A stretch of 64,000 bases of DNA from JAGRGG01 sp965217265 (GCA_965217265.1 CBDCHP010000018.1:248001-312000); one strand, 5' to 3'; positions 17,536 to 26,317 are shown, counted from the first letter of the stretch. Numbers and translations are program-made. Notes: a model not told the origin generated them from the letters alone.

Positions 17536-18482
17536 CAGACGACCGGCGTCAACAGGTCGCGGCCCGCGAAGTGGGCCAGCAGGTTCTGGCGCACGAGGTC
17601 GCCCATCGCCTTGCGCGTCGCCACCGTCGCCGAGGCTTGGTGCGGCTGCAAGAGCACGTTGTCGAGCACAGTGAAGCGCGGGTTCAGGTTCGGCTCGCCC
17701 TCGAACACGTCGAGGGCCGCACCGCCGAGCCGCTTGGATTCCAGGGCGTCGAGCAGGGCCGCCTCGTCGACGACCGAGGCGCGGGCGATGTTGACGAGCA
17801 CGCTTTTTGGCCCCAGCGCCTCGATCACGCGGGCATCGACGAGTTGCACGGTGTCGCCCCCGCCGGGAACGGCGACGACCATGAAATCGGCCCAGGCGGC
17901 GAGTTCGGCCGGATCGGCCATGTAGGCCCAACTTTCCGGCGTCTCGCGCCGGCTGCGGGTGCAATACGCGATCTCCATCTTGAAGGCGGCGAGGCGCTCG
18001 GCGATGGCGCGGCCGATCCGGCCGAGCCCGAGGATGCCGACGCGCGCGCCGAACGCGCGCCGCTGCAAGGGGTAGGAACCCTCCTTCGCCCAGTCGCCCG
18101 AGCGCACCCAGGCATCGGCGCCGACGACGCCGCGCGCGTGGGCCAGGAGCATGGCGACCCCGAGGTCGGCGACGTCGTCGGTCAGCACGTCGGGCGTGTT
18201 GGTGACGCGCACGCCGCACCGCTTGGCAGCCTCGACGTCGACCGCGTCGTAGCCGACGCCGTAGACGGCGATGATCTCCAGGTTCGGCAGCGCCGCGATC
18301 AGGGCGGCATCGGCGCCGGCCTCGCCCTTGGCGGCGATGCCGCGGATGCGCTCGGCCCGCTCCTCGACGAACGCCGCCTTGTCCTCGGCCTCGTGGTAGG
18401 GGTGGAGGTTGAAGTCCGCCGCCAGCGCCTCGACGTCCCAACTAGGATAAGGCCCCATCTGCAAAATGTCGGGCTTGGTCAT
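17535..18482 (-). CDS. D-2-hydroxyacid dehydrogenase, possibly 2-ketogluconate/glyoxylate reductase
   Basis: A 315-residue NAD(P)-dependent enzyme. The cofactor motif is GILGLGRIGRAIAERL near residue 148. Catalytic residues are seen as Arg in NIARASVVDE near 235, Glu in DVFEGEP near 264 and His in LQPHQASAT near 283. In most relatives the Arg block reads NxxRG; here it is ARAS. Relatives reduce glyoxylate, hydroxypyruvate or 2-keto-D-gluconate. Being first in an operon with an L-idonate dehydrogenase makes the ketogluconate role attractive, but that is inference. ATG 18482 is preferred to upstream extensions of the open frame. Confidence 0.87.
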   Translation of the reverse strand: MTKPDILQMGPYPSWDVEALAADFNLHPYHEAEDKAAFVEERAERIRGIAAKGEAGADAALIAALPNLEIIAVYGVGYDAVDVEAAKRCGVRVTNTPDVLTDDVADLGVAMLLAHARGVVGADAWVRSGDWAKEGSYPLQRRAFGARVGILGLGRIGRAIAERLAAFKMEIAYCTRSRRETPESWAYMADPAELAAWADFMVVAVPGGGDTVQLVDARVIEALGPKSVLVNIARASVVDEAALLDALESKRLGGAALDVFEGEPNLNPRFTVLDNVLLQPHQASATVATRKAMGDLVRQNLLAHFAGRDLLTPVV

Positions 18483-18600
18483 AGGCTCTAGCCTCCCTGG
18501 CGCTTCGTCCTCGCGTTGACAGCCGCCATCGTATCGCCAACAACACCTCTTGCAAGCGCCGCGCGGGCAAGGCGCGAAAACCTTGATCGAGGTCACACGA

Positions 18601-19233
18601 ATGGAATTCGACGTCTGGCTCGCCTTCGTCGTCGCCTCGATCGCGCTCCTGCTCATTCCCGGCCCGACCATCCTGCTCGTACTGAGCTATGCCGTCAGCC
18701 AAGGACGGCGCGTGGCGCTGGCGACGGCGGCGGGCGTCGCTCTGGGCGACTTCATCGCGATGACGGCGTCCTTGGCCGGGCTGGGTGCCCTGGTCCTGGC
18801 GTCCGCGACCTTGTTCACGGCGCTCAAGTGGATGGGGGCCGCCTACCTCGTATACTTGGGCGTGAAGCTGTTTCGCAGCGCCCCGTCCGCGACGCTCAGC
18901 GGCCTCAAGCCGAAAGGCGCGCCGTCGGCGCGGGGCGTCTTCGCCCACGCGGCGACGGTTACGGCGCTGAACCCGAAGTCCATCGTCTTCTTCATCGCGT
19001 TCGTGCCGCAATTCCTGCGGCCGGAAAGCGCGCTGCTGCCGCAGTTCACGGTCCTCGTCGCCACGTTCGTCGGTCTGGCTGCTTTGAATGCGCTCGCCTA
19101 CGCCCTGCTCGCGGACCGCGTTCGCCGGAAGGTCGCCCGCCCGGCCGTGCTCGCGTGGCTGTCGCGCCTCGGCGGCGGCGCGCTGATCGCAATGGGCGTC
19201 GCCACCGCCGCGTTCAGGCGCGGGCACGCTTGA
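18601..19233 (+). CDS. LysE/RhtB family exporter
   Basis: A 210-residue membrane protein with about six hydrophobic segments. The LIPGPTILLVLSYAVSQG block near residue 20 is the family signature, ALGDFIAMT lies near 50, and TALNPKSIVFFIAFVPQF near 120 is the second conserved block. It resembles homoserine/threonine efflux proteins. It is divergent from the 2-hydroxyacid dehydrogenase and 46 bases before the gluconate 5-dehydrogenase gene, which suggests co-transcription. Confidence 0.87.
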   Translation: MEFDVWLAFVVASIALLLIPGPTILLVLSYAVSQGRRVALATAAGVALGDFIAMTASLAGLGALVLASATLFTALKWMGAAYLVYLGVKLFRSAPSATLSGLKPKGAPSARGVFAHAATVTALNPKSIVFFIAFVPQFLRPESALLPQFTVLVATFVGLAALNALAYALLADRVRRKVARPAVLAWLSRLGGGALIAMGVATAAFRRGHA

Positions 19234-19279
19234 TGACGGGTCGCGTCGGCGCGGCCCGGCGCTCTCCCCCAGATAGGTA

Positions 19280-20047
19280 ATGACAATGAACCTGTTCGAT
19301 CTCACGGGCCGCCGCGCCCTTATCACCGGGTCGAGCAAGGGGATCGGCTTGGCGCTGGCGGGGGGCTTGGCGGCGGCGGGCGCCGAGGTGGCACTCAACG
19401 GCCGCGACCGGGACAGGCTCGGCCAGACCGCCGCACGCCTGCGCGAGGGGGGTGCCGCGGTGCACGAGGTGCTATTCGACGTCACCGACCACGCCGCGAG
19501 CGCCGCCGTGATCGACCGCTTCGAGGCCGAGGTCGGGCCGATCGACATCCTCGTCAACAACGCCGGGATGCAACACCGGGCACCGCTCGAAACCTTCCCG
19601 GCCGACGCCTTCACGACCTTGATGCAGACCAACGTCATGAGCGTCTTCAACGTCGGTCAAGCAGTCGCCAAGCACATGATCCGCCGCAAAGAGGGCAAGA
19701 TCGTCAACATCGCCTCGGTGCAGAGCGCCCTGGCCCGGCCGGGCGTCGCCCCCTACACGGCGTCTAAGGGCGCCGTCGCCAACCTGACCAAGGGCATGGC
19801 GACCGACTGGGCGGGGCACGGCCTGCAGGTGAACGCGCTGGCACCCGGCTACTTCAAGACCGAGTTAACTGCGGCCCTGGTCGCCGACGCGGCGTTCACG
19901 ACGTGGCTCGAAGCCCGCACCCCGGCCGGCCGCTGGGGCGAGGTCGAGGAGCTGATCGGCGCTTGCGTCTTCCTCGCCTCCAAGGCGTCGAGCTTCGTCA
20001 ACGGCCACGTCCTCTACGTCGACGGCGGCATCACCGCCTCGCTCTGA
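19280..20047 (+). CDS. idnO: SDR-family gluconate 5-dehydrogenase-like oxidoreductase
   Basis: A 255-residue short-chain dehydrogenase. It starts MNLFDLTGRRALITGSSKG, which together with GIGLALAGGL is the hallmark start of gluconate 5-dehydrogenases. The Asn-Asn-Ala-Gly block is NNAGMQHR and the active site is YTASKGAV near residue 160. The family interconverts 5-keto-D-gluconate and D-gluconate, the step after L-idonate 5-dehydrogenase, whose gene lies 1.7 kb away on the other strand. ATG codons at 19280 and 19286 are both possible starts. Its TGA abuts palindromic copy C. Confidence 0.88.
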   Translation: MTMNLFDLTGRRALITGSSKGIGLALAGGLAAAGAEVALNGRDRDRLGQTAARLREGGAAVHEVLFDVTDHAASAAVIDRFEAEVGPIDILVNNAGMQHRAPLETFPADAFTTLMQTNVMSVFNVGQAVAKHMIRRKEGKIVNIASVQSALARPGVAPYTASKGAVANLTKGMATDWAGHGLQVNALAPGYFKTELTAALVADAAFTTWLEARTPAGRWGEVEELIGACVFLASKASSFVNGHVLYVDGGITASL

Positions 20048-20198
20048 GTTGCGCTTCGCGTGCGCTGCCGCGCGGGCTTTTTCTTCTCTTTTTTGCTACT
20101 TATCGTTGGAGGTTGGCCTCAACGCCGAAGCCAGCCCCGGTCAAAGTTGCAAAAAAGAAGAGAGAAAAGCCCCACGCCAGCGAACGCGAAGCGTATCA
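20045..20198. repeat. Palindromic gene-end element, copy C (convergent pair)
   Basis: It starts at the gluconate-dehydrogenase stop (TGA at 20045-20047, then GTTGCGCTTCGCG) and ends GCGAAGCGTATCA, where TCA is the stop of the HlyD gene on the other strand. The two arms, with T-rich and A-rich tracts, are near-complementary. The loop, GCCGAAGCCAGCCCCGGTCA with flanks, is close to that of copy B. Confidence 0.9.
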
Positions 20199-21515
20199 CA
20201 ACTCCTTCAAAGCCCGATCGCGCCAGCCGACGATGCCTTCGGTCAGGAAGGAGAGGATCGAGCGGTTGCCGACCTTCAGTTCGACGTCGACCAGCATTCC
20301 CGGCACGACGCGAAGGTCGCCCTTAGCACCCAGGGCGCTCTCGTCGGTCAGGACGGTGATGCCGTAGGTCGGCTGCGTCTCCTCGTCGCGGCGCGAGGCG
20401 TCGGGCGTCACCCCCTCGACTGTGCCGTTCAGGCTGCCATAGCGGGCGAAGTTGTAGGCCCGCACCTTGACCGCGGCCTTCATGCCCTCCTTGACCCGGC
20501 CGATGTCGTCGTTGGGCACCCGCGCCTTGACGACGAGGCCGTTGGTGAGCGGGACGATCTTCATCAGCCGCTCGTTGGCGCCAATCGACTGCCCGACGGC
20601 GGTGACGCTCAAGTCCTGCACGACCCCGTCGGCCGGTGCTACGATGACGAGGTCGGCGATGCGCGTCTCCTCGCCCTTGAGCGTCTCGTAGAGCCGGTCG
20701 CGCTCGGCGAGCGCCGTGCCCAGTTCGTCGAGCACTTCGCTCTTGGCATCCTTGGCAAAGCCGGACAGCCGGCTCTTTGCCTCGGCGAGTGCCGCCTTGG
20801 CCGCGGTGAATTCGGCCGCGGCCTTGCGCGATTCGCCCATGGCATCGACGCGCTCGCTCTCGATCTCGACCAGCTTCAGCTTGGGGTAGAGGCCGCGATC
20901 GGCCAGTGCCTTCACCGCCTCGTACTGCCGCGTCAGGAGCGTCACGCCGTCCTTCAGGCGGCCGATCTCGGCGGCGGCCTTGGCGACGTTGCCCTCGTGG
21001 GTCTCGACCGAGCGCGCCAGCGTCGCCTCGCGCTCCGCCAAGGACGCCCGCCGAGCGGTGAGCAGGCGTCGCTCGCGCGCGACGAGGCCCGGCCGGGTGG
21101 CGGCCAGATCCATGGGGATCTCGATGGCGCCGCCGCCCGCCTCGGCCTGGAGCCGCGCCGCCTCGGCCGCCTGCACCTCGTAGCGGGCCAGCGCCTCGGC
21201 GCGCTCGGCCTCGCCCAGGCTGGGGTCGAGCTTCATCAGCACCTCGCCCGCCTCGACCGTGTCGCCCTCCTGCACGAGCAGTTGCGTGACCCGGCCGCCG
21301 TAGGGATGGTTGACGATCTTGACGCGGCCGGCGGGCTCGACCCGGCCTTGCGCGACGACGACCTCCTCGATCTGCGCCCAGACCGACCAAGCCCCGCCGG
21401 CAACCAGCATCAGGCTCAAGACCAGGATCAACAGCCCCGCCCTGCCCTCGCGCGCTTCGAGCAGGTGCCGCGCGTCGGGCGGTGCGAGGCGCTGCCCGGC
21501 AGGATTGCCCTTCAT
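20196..21515 (-). CDS. Type I secretion membrane-fusion protein (HlyD/LapC/PrtE family)
   Basis: A 439-residue periplasmic adaptor. One membrane segment lies at about residues 28-48, with a short cytoplasmic N-terminus. A barrel/lipoyl half-motif begins at VVVAQGRVEPAGR and NHPYGGRVTQLLVQEGDTV. A long alpha-helical coiled coil spans about residues 100-290. The second lipoyl half is VIVAPADGVVQDLSVTAVGQ near 300. It links the inner-membrane ABC exporter to an outer-membrane channel. Its ATG overlaps the ABC gene stop (ATGA). No outer-membrane TolC-like gene or obvious RTX substrate lies nearby. Confidence 0.9.
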   Translation of the reverse strand: MKGNPAGQRLAPPDARHLLEAREGRAGLLILVLSLMLVAGGAWSVWAQIEEVVVAQGRVEPAGRVKIVNHPYGGRVTQLLVQEGDTVEAGEVLMKLDPSLGEAERAEALARYEVQAAEAARLQAEAGGGAIEIPMDLAATRPGLVARERRLLTARRASLAEREATLARSVETHEGNVAKAAAEIGRLKDGVTLLTRQYEAVKALADRGLYPKLKLVEIESERVDAMGESRKAAAEFTAAKAALAEAKSRLSGFAKDAKSEVLDELGTALAERDRLYETLKGEETRIADLVIVAPADGVVQDLSVTAVGQSIGANERLMKIVPLTNGLVVKARVPNDDIGRVKEGMKAAVKVRAYNFARYGSLNGTVEGVTPDASRRDEETQPTYGITVLTDESALGAKGDLRVVPGMLVDVELKVGNRSILSFLTEGIVGWRDRALKEL

Positions 21516-23632
21516 CCTGCCCCCCGCACGGGCGTCGTCCGGCCCTTGAGCGCGGCCGCGATCTCGGCGGCACTGCCCTCGGCCTTGATCCGGCCGCCCT
21601 CCATCAGCACCGCCGTCTCGCACAGTTCAAGCGCACTCAGGCGGTGCGTGATCAAGACGATCGTCCGGCCGCTGCCGGCCCGCTTCAGGTTGGCCAGCAA
21701 CTGCGCCTCGCCCAGGGGGTCGAGGGCGCTCGTCGCCTCGTCGAGGACGAGGAGGCGGGGGTTGCGCGCGAGTGCCCGGGCGACGCACAGGAGTTGGCGC
21801 TGCCCCGTCGAGAGGCCGACGCCGCGCTCGCCCAAGACGGTGTCGTAACCGTCGGGCAGGGCCTTGATGAAGTCGTGCGCGCCGACGAACTTGGCCGCCG
21901 CCACGACCCGCTCGATCGGCGCCTCGGGCGCGGCCAGCTTGATGTTCTCGGCGATCGTCCCTGAGAAGAGCTGGATGTCCTGCGGCACGACGCCGATGAG
22001 GGCGCGGTACGCCTGGAGCGACACCTCGGCCAAGTCGTGGCCGTCGACGAGGACGCGCCCCTCGCTCGGCCGGTCGAGCCCGATGAGCAAGCGCGCCAGC
22101 GTGCTCTTACCCGAGCCCGGCACGCCGGCGACGCCCAGCATCGTGCCGGGCGGCAGGGTCAAATCGATGCCGCTGAGCGCCGGCGGCTTGCCTTGGGCAT
22201 AAGCGAAGCCGACGCGCTCGAAGCGCACCTCGCCTTGGATGGCCTCCAACGTCGTCGCCGAGGCTTCGGCCTCGGTTCGCTCGCGCATCAAGGCGTCGAG
22301 CCGGCCGACCGAGTCGCGCGCCTGCTGCAACTGGTGCCAAGCCGCAAAGCACTGCCGCATCGGCGCCAGGGCCCGGGCCGAGAGGATGGTGCAAGCGATG
22401 AGCGCCCCGATGCTCATCTCGCCGGCGACGATCATCCGCGCTCCTAGGTAGACGATCAAGAGCGCCGCGCCGTGCTGCAGCGTCGTGCCGATGGCGCCGA
22501 CATAGTTGGCGAGCCCCCCCGCCTGCTGCCCGACCCAGGCCCCCTCGACCTGTAGCGCCTCGAAACGCCGCTCCATCGCGCCCTCCAGCGCCAGCGCCTT
22601 GACGGTGAGCGCGTTGGCGACCGTCTCGCCCAAGGACGACGCCTTGGCGGCCCCGGCCCTGAAGCCCGCCTTCAATAGACGCTGCTGCTTTCTATGCGCG
22701 AGCGCCGAGAGGCCGACGAACAGGGGCACGGCGCCGAGCGTGACGAGGCCCAGGGTCGGGCTCAAGAGCATGATCACTGCCAAGAACAGGCCGACGAACA
22801 GGAGATCGACCAGCAAGAGCGGCAGGCTGGAGGTTAGAAAGCCGCGCAACTGGTCGAGCTGGCGCAGCCGCTCCATCATCTGGGCCGAGGGCATCCGCTC
22901 GAAGACGCGGTAGGGCAGTTGCAGGAGGTGGTGCACGACGTCGGCGCCGAGTGCTAAATCGAGCTTGGCGCCGGTCCGGCCCATCACCTCGCCGCGCAGT
23001 GCCCGCAGGGCGAGTTCGAAGCCGAACAGCGTCACCATGCCGATCGCCAGCGTGTCGAGCATGCCCAAGGCACCCTGCGCGATCACCTTGTTGTAGACCG
23101 CCATCATGAAGATCGGCGTCGCGAGTGCCAGGAGATTGATCCAGACCGAGGCGAGGCCGATCTCCCACATCACCGGCCGAAGCCGCTTCAGGATCGTGCC
23201 GCGCCACAGGCCCGGTGCTGCGGCGCCTTCGGCCGGGCGCCGCATCACCACGAGCCGCGTGCCGAGGCGGGCGGCGGCGCGCGGCGTCATGGCGCTCGTA
23301 GCACCACGCTCGGGCTCGATCAGGTGCAGGTGCCGGCCGGTGCGGGCGCGCACGACCCAGGCCTCGGCCCCTCCGTTGCCGAGCAGCAGGTAGGGCGGCT
23401 CGGTGCGACGCAGCCGGCGTACGCTCGCCGGTACGCCCTCGACGGTAAAGCCGAAGCGGCGGCCCAGACGTTCGAGCGTTTCGGCCGTGGACCCGCCCGC
23501 GTCCGGCGGCAAAGCGGCGCGCAACTCGGCCTCGCTCACGTGGCGGTTGAGCTGGCCGCACAGGCGGACGAAGCCGCGCACGAGGCTGTCCGGTGCCGGG
23601 GAACGCGTCGTCGAGGCGTGGGCAACGGCCAT
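21512..23632 (-). CDS. Type I secretion ABC transporter with inactive C39-like domain
   Basis: A 706-residue exporter of the HlyB/LapB type. Residues 1-130 form a peptidase-C39-like domain with no catalytic Cys at its start, so it probably binds rather than cleaves the substrate. Membrane segments span about residues 155-430. The ATPase has Walker A GVPGSGKST near 510 and Walker B LLVLDEATSALD near 640. Its signature reads LSTGQRQ instead of LSGGQ. It exports an unfolded protein through the HlyD partner that follows. The divergent exported protein is the nearest candidate client, but it carries no glycine-rich RTX repeats. Confidence 0.9.
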   Translation of the reverse strand: MAVAHASTTRSPAPDSLVRGFVRLCGQLNRHVSEAELRAALPPDAGGSTAETLERLGRRFGFTVEGVPASVRRLRRTEPPYLLLGNGGAEAWVVRARTGRHLHLIEPERGATSAMTPRAAARLGTRLVVMRRPAEGAAAPGLWRGTILKRLRPVMWEIGLASVWINLLALATPIFMMAVYNKVIAQGALGMLDTLAIGMVTLFGFELALRALRGEVMGRTGAKLDLALGADVVHHLLQLPYRVFERMPSAQMMERLRQLDQLRGFLTSSLPLLLVDLLFVGLFLAVIMLLSPTLGLVTLGAVPLFVGLSALAHRKQQRLLKAGFRAGAAKASSLGETVANALTVKALALEGAMERRFEALQVEGAWVGQQAGGLANYVGAIGTTLQHGAALLIVYLGARMIVAGEMSIGALIACTILSARALAPMRQCFAAWHQLQQARDSVGRLDALMRERTEAEASATTLEAIQGEVRFERVGFAYAQGKPPALSGIDLTLPPGTMLGVAGVPGSGKSTLARLLIGLDRPSEGRVLVDGHDLAEVSLQAYRALIGVVPQDIQLFSGTIAENIKLAAPEAPIERVVAAAKFVGAHDFIKALPDGYDTVLGERGVGLSTGQRQLLCVARALARNPRLLVLDEATSALDPLGEAQLLANLKRAGSGRTIVLITHRLSALELCETAVLMEGGRIKAEGSAAEIAAALKGRTTPVRGAG

Positions 23633-23865
23633 CGGTCTCCAACCTAAAACATAAATTTTGAGAACTTATTCAACTTCTAATTTAGAAGACTGGAGCGTGC
23701 AACCACCGACTGCGCCGCCATGGTCAGCGATCTGCACGCTTCCTCAACCGGGCTGCGCCGGCGGGGAAAACGAGGACCACCGGTGCGGCGGCCGTTAACG
23801 AATTCTTTGTTAATAGCCGCTAAAATCCTGTTTCTAGAGAACAATTTTTTCATGGAGATTTTGCC
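23633..23865. promoter_or_regulatory. Divergent AT-rich promoter region with a 7-1-7 palindrome
   Basis: This 233-bp spacer separates the type I secretion operon from the exported-protein/chemoreceptor genes. Its edges are much richer in A+T than the genes. CTTCTAATTTAGAAG at 23674-23688 is a perfect palindrome around one central base, about 45 bases upstream of the ABC gene start, and is a candidate operator. No confident -35/-10 pair can be fixed. Confidence 0.5.
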
Positions 23866-24537
23866 TTGCAAGGCGCTTTCCCGATGCTGCTCACCACGCT
23901 GACGCTCGCGCAAGGCACGGTCGCGCTCGCAGCCCCCTTGGCCCCGCCGGCTGTCATGGTCGACGCGGCCCCTTCGGCCCCGCCCGCCGTGTCAATTGAG
24001 GCGGCCCCGCCGGCCGTGTCGATCGACGCGGATCTCGTCGACGAGATCCGCGCCTTCCTCGACAACGACGTGGTGCGGCTGATGGTGGACGCGCACAACC
24101 GGTACCATGCCGGCATTGACGCCGCCGGAATCGAGCGGCTCGACCAGCAGTGGCGCGCCGAGACCGAGGCTAAGCAGCAACCGCTGATCGCGCCCACGCT
24201 GGCTTCGCCCCTCTCGACCTATCTCACGCAGGTTCAAGCCTTCTCGCTCGGCCTGTTCACCGAGATCTTCGTCGTCGACCGCTTCGGTCTCAACGTCGGC
24301 CAGAGCGCCATCACGACCGACTTCTACCAGGGCGACGAGGCGAAGTGGCAGAAGACCGTGCCGGTCGGTCCCGACGCCGTCTTCATCGACGAGCCGGAAT
24401 TCCACGAGCCGACGCGGACTTGGCGCGCCCAGGTCAATTTGAGCATCGCCGACGCGGCCCGAACGGCGGCGCGGGGTGCCGCCACGGTCGAAATCAATCT
24501 CACCGAGCTGGCGCGTCGCCGCGCCGCCGGTCTCTAG
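23866..24537 (+). CDS. Exported protein of unknown function upstream of chemoreceptor
   Basis: A 223-residue protein. The TTG at 23866 has a GGAG ribosome site eight bases upstream; the alternative ATG at 23884 has none. A hydrophobic N-terminus is followed by a Pro/Ala-rich linker with repeats (APPAVMVDAA, APPAVSIEAA, PPAVSIDAD). The globular part from about residue 55 contains VRLMVDAHNRYHAGIDAAGI, GLFTEIFVVDRFGLNVGQSA and FIDEPEFHEPTRTWRAQVNL, which resembles a PDC/Cache-type sensor fold seen in chemoreceptors. No family name can be given with confidence. It lies 11 bases before the chemoreceptor gene and may act as its detached periplasmic sensor. Confidence 0.7.
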   Translation: MQGAFPMLLTTLTLAQGTVALAAPLAPPAVMVDAAPSAPPAVSIEAAPPAVSIDADLVDEIRAFLDNDVVRLMVDAHNRYHAGIDAAGIERLDQQWRAETEAKQQPLIAPTLASPLSTYLTQVQAFSLGLFTEIFVVDRFGLNVGQSAITTDFYQGDEAKWQKTVPVGPDAVFIDEPEFHEPTRTWRAQVNLSIADAARTAARGAATVEINLTELARRRAAGL

Positions 24538-24548
24538 GAGACCCCATC

Positions 24549-26174
24549 ATGCTGACCATCGTTCGCCGCCAGACGATCGCCTTCGCGACGCTGGCCTGCA
24601 TCGCCGCCGGCAGCGCCGCGGCCGTCATCTTGAGCCTGAACAGCATGTCCGAGCAGCGCGCGCAGGTGAACGCCGCGTTTCGCATCTTCGAGGACATCGA
24701 GGACCTACGCGCCGCCATCGACGAGCAGCAGACCGCCAATGTTACCTACATGTTGACGGTCGACGAGAGGGTCAGGCTCGCTTATGAAGCGTCCGCCGAA
24801 GTGACGCGGGAAGCTTGGGTGCGGACGATGGCCGACGCGCCCGAGGGCGACATCAAGCGGGTGCTCGACGAAGCCGCCGAGGCTTACGCCGCTTGGCAGG
24901 AAGGCCCGCTCGCGCGCCAGCACGAGCTGATCCAGCGCGTCGATACCTTGCAGGTTGCCCGCGCCCTCGTCAGCGACGGCGAGGGGCGCAAGTTGTTCGA
25001 GCGCGTTCTTGAGCACATCATGTCTGGTCTTGCTGCGGCCAAGGCCGCCGAGAAGGCCGCGTTGGCAGTTCAGGCCGAGGAAATTGCCTGGGTGCGCACG
25101 ATGGTGCTCATCAACGTCGCGTCCATCATCATCGCCTCGCTGCTGCTCGGCTTTTGGCTGCTGCGCACGGTCTCGCGGCCGATCCGTGACGTGGCCGAGA
25201 CGCTGCGCCGTCTCGCCGCCGGCGACACGGCCGCCGCCATACCCCATCGCGGCCGGGCGGACGAGATCGGCGCCGTCGCGGACGCCGCCGAGATCTTCAA
25301 GCAGACGTTGGGCAAGACCGGCTCGCAGGCCGAGCGCCTGCAGACGGTCTGCGCCGCCTTCGAGACCAAGGTCGTCGACCTCCTCAACGGCCTCGGCGGC
25401 GAGAGCGGCACGATGATCGCGGCGACGCGCAAGAGCGGCGACGTCGTGCGCGGGCTGGAGGGCGGCCTCGGCGAGACGCAAGGGGCGATCGAGCGCTCGG
25501 GCCACGACGTTCGCAGCGTCGCCGACGCGAACGAGGCGCTCGCGGTCTCGATCCGCGACATCAGCGCCCAGATCGACCAGCAGGGTGCGCTGACCAAGCG
25601 GGTGGTCGAGCTGGCGCTGCAGGGCCGGACCACCGCCGAGGGGCTGACGGCGAAGACGTCCGAGATCGAGCAGGTGATCGGCCTGATCACCGCGATCGCC
25701 GAGCAGACCAACCTGCTCGCGCTCAACGCGACGATCGAGGCCGCGCGCGCCGGCGAGGCCGGCAAGGGGTTCGCCGTCGTAGCACAGGAGGTCAAGAACT
25801 TGGCGGCGCAGACGGCGACTGCGACCGAGCAGATCACGGCCGAGATCAAGGCGGTGCAGGACGGCGCCAAGCAGACGCTCGAAGCCGTCGCCGTCATCGC
25901 GTCCACCACCGACGAGGCCAACGCGATCGCCGGCGGCATCGCCGAGACGATGCAGCAGCAGACCGCGACGACCCAGTCGATCAACCAAACGAGCCGGGAC
26001 ATGGCGGGCAGCAACGAACGCGCGGTCGAGCAGATGCGCAAGCTCGGCGCCGCGGGCCACGAAGCCCGCGCCCAGGCCGACATCGCCCAGGCCGCGGCCG
26101 GCAACGTCGACGAGCGCGTCTCCGGCGTGCACGGCCTGATCCAGAACTTCCTGACGCAGGTCCGGGCGGCGTGA
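24549..26174 (+). CDS. Methyl-accepting chemotaxis protein
   Basis: A 541-residue chemoreceptor. The first membrane segment is about residues 10-30, and a helical periplasmic domain of about 150 residues follows. The second segment is near 180-200, then a HAMP domain (VSRPIRDVAETLRRLAAGD). The signalling domain carries the conserved hairpin tip region AEQTNLLALNATIEAARAGE near residue 390, followed by GKGFAVVAQEVKNLA. It reports ligand status to CheA/CheW. No che genes are nearby. It shares an operon with the exported sensor-like protein, and its TGA is the first codon of palindromic copy D. Confidence 0.93.
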   Translation: MLTIVRRQTIAFATLACIAAGSAAAVILSLNSMSEQRAQVNAAFRIFEDIEDLRAAIDEQQTANVTYMLTVDERVRLAYEASAEVTREAWVRTMADAPEGDIKRVLDEAAEAYAAWQEGPLARQHELIQRVDTLQVARALVSDGEGRKLFERVLEHIMSGLAAAKAAEKAALAVQAEEIAWVRTMVLINVASIIIASLLLGFWLLRTVSRPIRDVAETLRRLAAGDTAAAIPHRGRADEIGAVADAAEIFKQTLGKTGSQAERLQTVCAAFETKVVDLLNGLGGESGTMIAATRKSGDVVRGLEGGLGETQGAIERSGHDVRSVADANEALAVSIRDISAQIDQQGALTKRVVELALQGRTTAEGLTAKTSEIEQVIGLITAIAEQTNLLALNATIEAARAGEAGKGFAVVAQEVKNLAAQTATATEQITAEIKAVQDGAKQTLEAVAVIASTTDEANAIAGGIAETMQQQTATTQSINQTSRDMAGSNERAVEQMRKLGAAGHEARAQADIAQAAAGNVDERVSGVHGLIQNFLTQVRAA

Positions 26175-26317
26175 ACGCTGCGCGTGCGCTGCCGCGCGGG
26201 CTTCTTTTTTCTTTTTTGCTACTTGTCCCCGAACTTGGCCTCAACGCTGAAGCCAGCCTCGGACAAAGACAAAAAAAGAGAAAAAGAAAGCCCCGCGCAG
26301 CGGACGCGCAAGCGTTA
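26172..26317. repeat. Palindromic gene-end element, copy D (convergent pair)
   Basis: The left edge TGAACGCTGCGCG includes the chemoreceptor stop. The right edge ACGCGCAAGCGTTA includes the stop (TAA) of the methyltransferase on the other strand. GCGCG-TGCGCTGC-CGCGC before a T-rich tract is the clearest intrinsic-terminator stem of the family. At 146 bp this is the shortest full copy. Confidence 0.9.

Noticed and set aside
23812..23832. CtrA-type site (TTAA-N7-TTAAC) upstream of the exported protein
   Set aside because: TTAA motifs are present, but the spacing is 11, not 7.
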